Shown here: positions 1 to 5,330 of the stretch, one piece after another
How the letters are laid out: each line of letters opens with the position of its first letter
Position numbering within the stretch: the first letter of the stretch is position 1
NCBI GenBank assembly: GCA_964553775.1
Contig: CAZKLU010000094.1
Span: 1 to 5,818, forward strand
DNA length: 5,818 nucleotides
DNA from: RUG626 sp964553775
GTDB taxonomy: Bacteria > Bacillota > Clostridia > Oscillospirales > Oscillospiraceae
Direction of reading: 5' to 3'
Notes under the pieces: model-generated
What the model was told of the DNA's origin: nothing
Seen by the model: only the letters and a program-made list of their open reading frames with translations
Database searches by the model: none
Position numbers and translations under genes: made by a program

Positions 1-50
1 GGTTGAATATTGACAGCCGCGACCGCAAACAGAAAGGAGCTAATAGCAAC

Positions 51-200
51 ATGAGGCAGAAAAAGACCGTAAAAGGAGTCCGCAGGGGTGACGGCGTGAT
101 GTCACCCGAGGAACTAAAAGCCGCCGATGAGAATGTATATCCTTATCAAAGCGAGACTTGCGTCAAAGGCGGAGCTGGAGACAGTTTACACGCTGGATGA
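51..200 (+). CDS. Small hypothetical ORF ahead of the tape measure; possible end of the tail-assembly-chaperone gene
   Basis: A 49-residue basic then acidic reading frame of unknown function. A purine-rich stretch (AAGGAG, 34-39) lies 11 nt before ATG 51, somewhat longer than ideal. The same frame is open back to the left window edge, so this could instead be the C-terminus of a longer gene cut by the edge, such as a tail assembly chaperone; gene order ahead of a tape measure suits that but no motif shows it. The first ~28 residues (MRQKKTVKGV... to EELKAADE) look protein-like. The part beyond ~127 is probably out-of-frame tail, since the frame +1 to it there reads as a better protein (127-279). 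No family is recognised, and it may not be translated as a separate protein. Confidence 0.4.
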   Translation: MRQKKTVKGVRRGDGVMSPEELKAADENVYPYQSETCVKGGAGDSLHAG

Positions 201-279
201 AGCACTGAAGCTTTACGCGCTATACAGCATGGATATGGACGTAGAAAGAGGACAATTAGAAGACGCGATGCGCAAATAA
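127..279 (+). CDS. Small phage protein (50 aa) in the tail-assembly-chaperone position
   Basis: A 50-residue acidic/helical protein of unknown function. It begins MRMYILIKARL, continues with a VYTLDEALKLYALYSMDMD segment and ends in MRK. The leucine/tyrosine-rich amphipathic centre resembles short helical proteins often found just before phage tape measures, but no named family is claimed. It starts at ATG 127 (or ATG 133), inside the preceding ORF and in the +1 frame relative to it. A GAGGA stretch (108-112) lies 14 nt upstream, which is a poor ribosome binding site. Expression may therefore depend on coupling to the upstream frame, or on a +1/-2 ribosomal frameshift joining the two frames between 118 and 200. 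No canonical slippery heptamer is visible there. It ends two bases before the hairpin at 281. Confidence 0.6.
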   Translation: MRMYILIKARLASKAELETVYTLDEALKLYALYSMDMDVERGQLEDAMRK

Positions 280-280
280 T

Positions 281-319
281 AAATCCCGCCTCCACAGAGC
301 GAATGTGGGAGCGGGATTT
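281..319 (-). terminator. Strong hairpin, terminator for the - strand gene (possibly weakly bidirectional)
   Basis: A 9-bp perfect outer stem (AAATCCCGC with GCGGGATTT) is followed by one C-A mismatch, one T-G wobble, five more pairs (CCACA with TGTGG) and a 7-nt loop. Read on the - strand, the stem is followed by a T-rich run (GGGATTTATTATTTG), as expected for a factor-independent terminator of the gene ending at 336. On the + strand the stem is followed by ATTTAGCATCG, a poor U-run, so late + transcripts may read through. It lies between convergent genes ending at 279 (+) and 336 (-). Confidence 0.82.
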
Positions 320-335
320 AGCATCGAAACGGGAA

Positions 336-704
336 CTAATATAAGAGCTTTATGAGGATTTCATAGAATTTGTCATCTAACTCGCAAAGAGATTTTGTGC
401 CATCCTTAAACTTGACAGACACGAGGTAACGGTGCTGGGTAGTGGTTTTTCTGGAACCGCCTCCAACGATAGCTCCGGTTATTCCAAAGACTGAGGCACC
501 GAGAAGACCTTTTGCAAGGCTGCCTTTGGACTGGGACTCGCTATCGTCCTTCAGGACTTCATATCCGTCAACTGTCTCTTTATTGATAAAAATCTGTTTT
601 GTCAGAAAGAGCTTAGTTTCCTCAATATAAAGTCCTTTTTTCATGTTTTTATACTTAATTTCACCGACGTGGTCGCCAGAAGTCGCCTTATTAACTACAG
701 TCAC
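336..704 (-). CDS. Glycine-zipper hypothetical protein, antisense moron gene in the tail module
   Basis: A 122-residue protein on the strand opposite to the structural genes. I start it at GTG 704: GGGAGGA lies 6 nt upstream, and the more distal TTG at 743 lies inside the promoter -10 region, upstream of the likely transcript start. Residues ~1-55 are polar and beta-like. Residues ~62-84 (GLLGASVFGITGAIVGG) form a glycine-zipper hydrophobic hairpin that could insert in a membrane. Residues ~91-122 hold a VKFKDGTKSLCELDDKFY motif ending in a hydrophobic helix at the C-terminus. Proteins with this Gly-rich hairpin plus an 'FKDG..S..E.DDK.Y' end are, from memory, common uncharacterised proteins of Firmicutes and their phages. 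The function is unknown. Superinfection exclusion or another lysogenic-conversion role is only a guess from its own promoter, orientation and possible membrane segment. There is no signal peptide or lipobox. Confidence 0.85.
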   Translation of the reverse strand: MTVVNKATSGDHVGEIKYKNMKKGLYIEETKLFLTKQIFINKETVDGYEVLKDDSESQSKGSLAKGLLGASVFGITGAIVGGGSRKTTTQHRYLVSVKFKDGTKSLCELDDKFYEILIKLLY

Positions 705-710
705 AATTAT

Positions 711-717
711 TCCTCCC
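711..717 (-). promoter_or_regulatory. Ribosome binding site fixing GTG 704 as start
   Basis: On the - strand the sequence reads GGGAGGA, then six bases, then GTG. This is a near-perfect Shine-Dalgarno match at ideal spacing, and it lies inside the longer reading frame that begins at TTG 743. Confidence 0.85.
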
Positions 718-733
718 ATAACAGAATATAACA

Positions 734-762
734 ATTTTAGCAAAATTTTATCCTACTGTCAA
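734..762 (-). promoter_or_regulatory. Near-consensus sigma-A promoter for the - strand gene
   Basis: On the - strand: TTGACA (complement of 757-762), a 17-nt spacer, then TAAAAT (complement of 734-739), which has one mismatch to the consensus -10. Transcription would start near 727, giving a leader of about 20 nt with the GGGAGGA site inside it. A -35 this good with exact spacing suggests constitutive host-polymerase expression, independent of the phage late operon. No matching + strand promoter is visible in the 744-800 space before the tape measure. Confidence 0.82.
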
Positions 763-787
763 TAGAAAACACGCATAAATGAAAGAA

Positions 788-794
788 GGTGAGG
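788..794 (+). promoter_or_regulatory. Ribosome binding site selecting GTG 801 for the tape measure
   Basis: GGTGAGG, preceded by AA, stands 6 nt before GTG 801. The alternative in-frame GTG at 789 is part of this site and has only AGAAG directly against it, so 801 is the better start. Confidence 0.75.
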
Positions 795-800
795 TTGGAC

Positions 801-3471
801 GTGACAATAGCCGAATTTGTCAACAAGGTTGGATTCAAGGTAAACGAGAGCGACGTCAAAAAAGTCAACGGCACAATATCGGACATAAAAAGCACCGCGA
901 CGAAGCTGCTCGGAACAATCGGGATAGGATTCAGCCTGTCAGCGATGAATGAGCTTATAGAAGAGTTTGACGCGGTAAACACCGGAATCAAGAACTCCAT
1001 CAGCAGCCTTGAAGACGCGAACGAGGTGCAGCATAACATCTTAGACGCGGCGAACGAGGCGCGGACATCGTACTCGGAAATGGCGAGTGTTGTTTCTGAC
1101 CTTGCAAAGTCCAACACGGATTTATTCCCGACACAGGACGCGATAGACTTCTCGGCAAACGTGACGAAGCTGATGAAGGCTGCGGGACGCAGCAGTTCCG
1201 AAATCACAAGCGTGATGGCAGGAATGAACAAGTCCTTTCAGAAGGGCGCGGTTGAAACCGAGACGCTGAACAATATGCTGGAGAACGCGCCGGAGGCAGC
1301 GAACGTATTAGCTGAATATTTAGGCGTGGCAAAAACGGAACTGCTGCAGATGGCAACGGATGGGCAGATTTCTGTCAACGACCTGAAAGACGCATTTCTA
1401 AGCGCGACCGACGAAATAGACGGAGCATTCGGGGAACTGAACTACAGTGTATCGGACGCGATACAAAACATAAAAAACAAGTGGGGTCTGTGGCTGGATG
1501 ACATAGACAAGACCTTGGGGCTGACGCAGACTATCGCAAAAACAATGGTATCGGCGTTTGATAAGGTTATGAGCGTACTGAACAAAGTACGCAACGGGGT
1601 AGTCTGGTTAAGCGACAAGCTCGGTGGCATGGACAATGTGATTAGACTCGTTGCGATAGCGGCAGGATCACTGTTTGCGGTATTTAATTTTGACAAAATA
1701 ACAAGCGGGTTAAAATCAGTAGCGTCTATATTAACGGGGGTAAAGACAAGCACACTCGCTATTGTGGCGGTAGTGGTAATTCTGGCTCTGCTCGTTGAGG
1801 ATTTTATCGCGTTTTTGGAGGGCAAAGACAGCGTCATTGGCACACTGTTAGAAGAAGCCGGAGTAGACGTTGACGAATTTAGGGAGAACGTCACCAAAAC
1901 GTGGGAAAAAATAAAAGAAGTTCTCGGAGCAATCTGGGAAGGCATAAAGAATGTAGCTATAACGATTTTTGAGAAAATCAAAGAGAAAGTTGAGGAAATC
2001 TCGCCGGAGATTGCGGAGTTTATTGATCAGCTTGCGAATGGAGAAATCGACACCGAGAAATGGGTTGAGGTTGGAGAAACCATAGCGAAAATAGCTGTTG
2101 CGATAGTAAGCGTGGTAACGGCGATCAAACTGGTTATCGGAGTAGTTAAGACAGTCACGTCGGTAATCAACGGGATAAGTGCGGCGATTTCATTCCTTAC
2201 GTCACCGATCGGGCTTGTGGTAGTCGCGATAGCCGCAGTAATCGCCATTGTGGTTGTGGTGATAAAGTACTGGGATAAAATCAAGGCGGCATTTCTGAAG
2301 GCGTGGGACGCGATTAAAGGCGCATGGGACAAGGCGATTGCGTTTTTCCAAGGTATATGGGACGGCATAGTCGAGGCGTTTAACTCGGTTATTGACTGGT
2401 TCAAAAATCTTTTTACCGACGCATGGAATGGGATCAAGGACGCATGGGGAGCAGTCAAGGAGTTCTTCAGCGGCATTTGGGATGGTATAGTAGAAGTCTT
2501 TACGGCAGTCGGAACGTGGTTTGCGGAAAAGTTTACTGCCGCGTGGGATGGAATTAAAGAAGCATGGAACGCGGTTCAAGAATTTTTTCAAGGAATCTGG
2601 GATGGTATCGTAGAAGTATTCAGCAACGTGGCGAGTTGGTTTACAGACCTGTTNNNNNNNNNNNNNNNNNNNNNNNNNNNNNNNNNNNNNNNNNNNNNNN
2701 NNNNNNNNNNNNNNNNNNNNNNNNNNNNNNNNNNNNNNNNNNNNNNNNNNNNNTGCGTGGGACGGAATAGTAGGCATTTGGGACGCGGTTACGGGCTGGT
2801 TTCAGGGAGTCTGGGACGGTATAACTGAGGTATTCGATAGTGTCGTCACATGGTTCACAGGCATATTCCAAGACGCATGGGACGGCATTCAAGACGTGTT
2901 CTCGGGGGTTCAAGATTTTTTCCAAGGTATCTGGGACACAATCGTTGACTTGTTTACGTCTATCGGGACAGCAGTTGGAGACGCGATAAGCGGAGCGGTC
3001 AAGGGCGCGATTAACAGCGTTTTGAGCGGAGCGGTCAGGATTATTAACGGGTTCATAAGCGCGATAAATTTTGCGATCGGAATCATAAACGCGATACCCG
3101 GCGTGTCAATAAGCACACTCGACACATTGGACGTTCCACAGCTTGCGGAAGGCGGATATGTACGTCCCAACAGCCCGCAGACGGTTGTTATAGGTGACAA
3201 TAAGCAAGAGGGCGAAATAGTATCACCAATAAGCAAGATGAGAGAGACGGTTATCGACGCAATGTCAATGTTTGCGGCTTCTGCAACGCCAAACGCCAGT
3301 ACACAAATGTTATCTAACGTATCAACTGCGAACAGCGTAACTCAAAATGTCAACATAAACAATGTGTTTAACGGCGATAAAACCATACAGCAAAAAGCAA
3401 GTGTTGCAATGGACAAGTCAGCACGGGACATTACATCCGAGTTGGCGAGGGGGCTTGCGTATGCGAGATAG
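801..3471 (+). CDS. Phage tape measure protein (interrupted by an assembly gap)
   Basis: The tail tape measure protein fixes tail-tube length, fills the tube lumen and is expelled on infection. From GTG 801, residues ~65-210 carry the tape-measure N-terminal domain (TIGR02675-like), seen in QKGAVETETLNNMLENAPEA and the following LGVAKTELLQMATDGQIS, which ends in a 'DLKDAF' helix. Four hydrophobic stretches follow at about 279-297, 317-339, 429-457 and 467-491; such segments are usual in tape measures and may help cross the host membrane. From about residue 498 there are 40-residue Trp/Phe repeats. The C-terminal part has the family's 'LAEGGYVRPNSPQTVVIGDN ... GEIVSPISKM' signature near 3145-3240. 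The left half is in one frame up to 2653 and the right half in another from 2755; I join them across the 100-N gap because repeat and family context are continuous. The visible codons total about 855 residues. Confidence 0.95.
2292..2985 (+). repeat. 120-nt (40-residue) tandem Trp/Phe repeats in the tape measure
   Basis: Three full units precede the gap: 2292-2411, 2412-2531 and 2532-2651. After it come one unit with its first bases in the gap (to 2865) and a diverged one at 2866-2985. Each unit follows F-x-x-A-W ... A-W ... FF-x-G-I-W-D-G-I-V-E-x-F ... W-F, with Trp at unit positions 5, 12, 23 and 36. Units 2 and 3 share about two thirds of their residues. Regular aromatic spacing is a known hallmark of tape measure proteins, where copy number tracks tail length. 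Confidence 0.92.
2654..2753. other. Assembly gap of exactly 100 N
   Basis: Exactly 100 unknown bases, the usual placeholder for a scaffold gap of unknown size. It opens two bases into the first codon of a new repeat unit. The flanking frames are not compatible with a 100-nt interval, so its length should not be trusted and translation across it is meaningless. Confidence 0.98.
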
Positions 3472-3483
3472 GGGGCTTAAGGG

Positions 3484-4170
3484 ATGGCAAAGGCAAAACA
3501 GCCGGTAACAGTCGGAGGCATAGAGTTCGACGCGCTGATAGAAGAAAGCCGAACACTCGAGGCTACAATCCCTGAGTATTCGGTTGAAGACGGCTTCTCG
3601 GTTAGCGACGCGATTATCCTTAGCCCCGAAAATCTGGAGATGACGTTATACGTCACGAATACTCCTGTAACGTGGTACTCGCGGCACGGAGGAGACCAGT
3701 CAAGGGTAGACAGTATAATAAAGCAGCTTGAAGAGCTTTACTATGCGGAAGAACCGGTGACAGTCATCACATCGGACGCGACCTATACTGATATGGCGAT
3801 AAAGAGCCTGACGATAAGCAAGAGCTTAGAGACTGGGTACGCACGAGAGATACCAATCAGTTTCCGCAAAATCCGAGTTACGAAAGCGAAAACCACTACA
3901 ATACCAAGCAGCTACGGGAAGAGTGGGGCAACGGCAGCGTCAGCAGGTACTGCCAACACGACACAAAGCTCAACATCATCGAGTACAAGCACAAGCACGT
4001 CAACGGCAACATCAAGTTCAGGCTCTTCAACGAGCGAAAGCACCGGAAGCAATGCAAGCATACTGTACAGTGTAGCAACATCTATGGGGCTAATATCGAC
4101 AGGGTCAAAGTCCTCATCGTCAGGGAGCAGTAAAGCGGCAAGTGTTTTGAACGAGGGGGCGACGATGTGA
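3484..4170 (+). CDS. Dit-like phage tail/baseplate protein with Ser/Thr-rich C-terminus
   Basis: A 228-residue tail-tip or baseplate protein directly after the tape measure. Residues ~8-125 resemble the Dit-like N-terminal tail domain: GIEFDALIEESRTLEATIPE, then VEDGFSVSDAIILSPENLEM and VTNTPVTWY, ending with a strand-rich ISFRKIRV. This is the pattern 'I..D..I.E......I......EDG..VSD.....P..L...G.V.NTP'. Residues ~135-228 are low-complexity Ser/Thr/Ala/Gly, probably a flexible tail. Related genes at this position often carry a LysM or other folded C-terminal module; none is seen here. The start ATG has AGGGGG (3470-3475) 8 nt upstream, 12 nt after the tape measure stop. The stop overlaps the next start (GTGA). 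Family assignment is from motif memory. Confidence 0.8.
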   Translation: MAKAKQPVTVGGIEFDALIEESRTLEATIPEYSVEDGFSVSDAIILSPENLEMTLYVTNTPVTWYSRHGGDQSRVDSIIKQLEELYYAEEPVTVITSDATYTDMAIKSLTISKSLETGYAREIPISFRKIRVTKAKTTTIPSSYGKSGATAASAGTANTTQSSTSSSTSTSTSTATSSSGSSTSESTGSNASILYSVATSMGLISTGSKSSSSGSSKAASVLNEGATM

Positions 4171-4487
4171 CCTACATGATAATAGACGTGCCGAACATGA
4201 ACGACAGTGTTTCCCGCGTTGTACTGAACGGCACAGCGTATCTGATAAGATTTACATACAACGATACCAAAGACTATTGGAAATTTGGACTGTATACGGC
4301 ACAAAATGAGCCGATAGTGATAGGAATAAAGATAGTACCCCAGTTCCCGTTGAATGTTTTCTGCGGAGTAACAAAGCTGCCATTTGGCGTGTTCGGGGTA
4401 TTTAGCAAGCTTGACCGTATCGGGCAAAACGATTTTGCCAACGGTAACGCGAGATTTGTGTTTTGCCCTGCGGAAACAGAAAGTTGA
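4167..4487 (+). CDS. Baseplate plug protein (Pam3 gp18-like)
   Basis: A 106-residue all-beta protein resembling the phage baseplate plug family (cyanophage Pam3 gp18-like domain), which closes the centre of a simple contractile-tail baseplate beneath the tape measure. The family pattern is visible: an N-terminal 'IDVPNMNDS' lead, 'LNGTAYLIRFTYN' then 'YWKFGLY' (the Q/R-Y-x-I-R-x-x-Y-N ... W-x-x-x-L-Y core), 'EPIVIGIKIVPQFPL' and a C-terminal glycine/phenylalanine segment. GTG 4167 overlaps the previous stop by four bases (GTGA), with GAGGGGG at 4153-4159 and a 7-nt spacer, so it is translationally coupled to the Dit-like gene. It normally precedes a hub gene; here that gene is separated from it by the inserted cassette at 4497-5281. 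Confidence 0.8.
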   Translation: MTYMIIDVPNMNDSVSRVVLNGTAYLIRFTYNDTKDYWKFGLYTAQNEPIVIGIKIVPQFPLNVFCGVTKLPFGVFGVFSKLDRIGQNDFANGNARFVFCPAETES

Positions 4488-4496
4488 CTATCATGC

Positions 4497-4525
4497 TTGA
4501 CAAGACCGGAGAAATCCTGTATAGT
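4497..4525 (+). promoter_or_regulatory. Near-consensus sigma-A promoter for the DUF4160-DUF2442 pair
   Basis: TTGACA (4497-4502), a 17-nt spacer and TATAGT (4520-4525, one mismatch), ten bases after the plug gene stop. The start of transcription would be near 4532, giving a leader of about 30 nt before ATG 4562. The -10 lies inside a short palindrome, TGTA-TAG-TACA (4518-4528), a possible but unproven operator. Confidence 0.82.
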
Positions 4526-4549
4526 ACATAAATAGAAAAATAATTACGC

Positions 4550-4555
4550 GAGGTG
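4550..4555 (+). promoter_or_regulatory. Ribosome binding site selecting ATG 4562
   Basis: GAGGTG lies six bases before ATG 4562. The upstream in-frame GTG (4553) is itself part of this site and so is an unlikely start. Confidence 0.8.
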
Positions 4556-4561
4556 AATGAT

Positions 4562-4822
4562 ATGCCGACAATCTGTATGTTTCGCGGTATTAAAATCTAC
4601 ATCAACTGGAGGGAACACCAGCCACCACACTTCCACGCCATATACGGCGGGCAGGAAGCGATAATCTCAATCCGCGATATAGAGGTTATAGATGGAAACT
4701 TGCCGAATAAACAACTCAAGATGGTGCTTGGATGGGCGGCGTACCATCAAGAAGAGTTGATGGAGAATTGGGAGCTGGCAGAGGCAAAGCAGGAGCTTTA
4801 CCCGATAGACCCAATGAGGTGA
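4562..4822 (+). CDS. DUF4160 family protein
   Basis: An 86-residue protein of the DUF4160 family (PF13711), close to the usual length. The start MPTICMFRGIKIYINWREH and the histidine-rich 'EHQPPHFHAIYGG' (His19, His23, His25) are the family signature, followed by 'ISIRDIEVIDGNLPNKQL' and a C-terminal helical 'AAYHQEELMENWELA' segment. The function is unknown. The clustered histidines may bind a metal or be catalytic, but this is inference. The gene is followed after 11 nt by DUF2442, its frequent partner in bacterial genomes. Such pairs have been suspected to be toxin-antitoxin-like from their neighbourhood; I know of no experiment proving this. It is the first gene of a cassette with its own promoter inside the tail operon. 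Confidence 0.9.
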   Translation: MPTICMFRGIKIYINWREHQPPHFHAIYGGQEAIISIRDIEVIDGNLPNKQLKMVLGWAAYHQEELMENWELAEAKQELYPIDPMR

Positions 4823-4833
4823 GGGGAGAGACA

Positions 4834-5223
4834 ATGTATACGCAAAGAGTTGCAGAGCAAACACGGACGAAAGAACAATATATCGCAGCGGGATGTGATG
4901 AAAAGACCGCGCAATATTTTGCCGCAGGGCGCAAGCGAGTTACAGACGTGGAGCCGGAGGATGACTACACGCTCAATATCACGTTCGACAGCGGTGAAGT
5001 CCGAAAGCTGGACTGTAAGCCAATTATAGAAGCAGGAACGGTATTTGAATCGCTCTTAAGTTTAGACAATTTCCGGCGCGTCTATGTGGACGATACGCAC
5101 AGCGTGTGCTGGGACAAAGACCCGAATGTAGACAGCAATGTAGAGTGGATGAACAAAATAGATCTTTGCCCGGACACCTGTTACATGGACAGTGTACCGG
5201 TCACGGAAACAGAGACAAAATAA
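4834..5223 (+). CDS. DUF2442 family protein with N-terminal helical extension
   Basis: A 129-residue protein. Residues ~36-122 match DUF2442 (PF10387): 'VTDVEPEDDYTLNITFDSGE', 'RKLDCKPIIEAGTVFESL', 'FRRVYVDDTHSVCWD' and the closing 'IDLCPDTCYMDS'. Residues 1-35 (RTKEQYIAAG, AQYFAAGRKR) form an added helical segment, also familiar in clostridial members; it could bind DNA or the partner. I start it at ATG 4834 with GAGGGGAG (4821-4828) 5 nt upstream; the frame is open further back inside DUF4160 but lacks a better site. Its stop is doubled by an adjacent TAG, and a strong terminator follows 13 nt later. The function is unknown; it is probably co-expressed with, and may bind, the DUF4160 protein. 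Confidence 0.9.
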   Translation: MYTQRVAEQTRTKEQYIAAGCDEKTAQYFAAGRKRVTDVEPEDDYTLNITFDSGEVRKLDCKPIIEAGTVFESLLSLDNFRRVYVDDTHSVCWDKDPNVDSNVEWMNKIDLCPDTCYMDSVPVTETETK

Positions 5224-5236
5224 TAGAGGCTAAGAT

Positions 5237-5281
5237 TACAGGTCAAGGCAGATACAGGCATCTGCAGTGACCTGTATTTTT
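5237..5281 (+). terminator. Two-tier factor-independent terminator closing the DUF4160-DUF2442 cassette
   Basis: The outer stem has 9 perfect pairs (TACAGGTCA with TGACCTGTA). A symmetric AG/AG internal loop separates it from a 6-bp inner stem (GCAGAT with ATCTGC) with a 6-nt loop. Five T follow immediately (5277-5281), then ATATA. The opposite strand lacks a T-run after the stem, so it acts on the + strand. It stands 50 nt before the hub gene and faces the late operon's own direction. Confidence 0.88.
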
Positions 5282-5330
5282 ATATACCCAGATTCTGCGT
5301 CTGCGGAGAACGGAGACAGAGGAGCATGAA

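Noticed and set aside
705..743. Longer N-terminus of the glycine-zipper protein from TTG 743
   Set aside because: It starts beside the promoter -10, upstream of the predicted transcript start, and the ideal ribosome binding site lies inside it, before GTG 704.
737..1231. Antisense reading frame opposite the start of the tape measure
   Set aside because: Low-information Ser/Ala/Leu-rich shadow of a strongly coding + strand; no ribosome binding site or family pattern.
1442..2476. Further - strand open frames under the tape measure
   Set aside because: Complement of a biased + strand gene; rich in Ser, Thr and Ile with no recognisable domain.
2292..2985. CRISPR-like repeat array
   Set aside because: The repeats are 120-nt coding units with diverging sequence and no spacers.
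2896..3471. Separate gene starting at ATG 2896
   Set aside because: The frame is open from 2755 and continues the tape measure repeats; the ATG is internal and the apparent split is due to the N gap.
4732..4833. Extended start of the DUF2442 gene inside DUF4160
   Set aside because: It would overlap a confident gene by about 90 nt; ATG 4834 has a good ribosome binding site and gives the expected family start.
4562..5223. Calling the DUF4160-DUF2442 pair a proven toxin-antitoxin system
   Set aside because: Only the neighbourhood supports it; no catalytic toxin motif can be identified from the sequence and no experiment is known to me.
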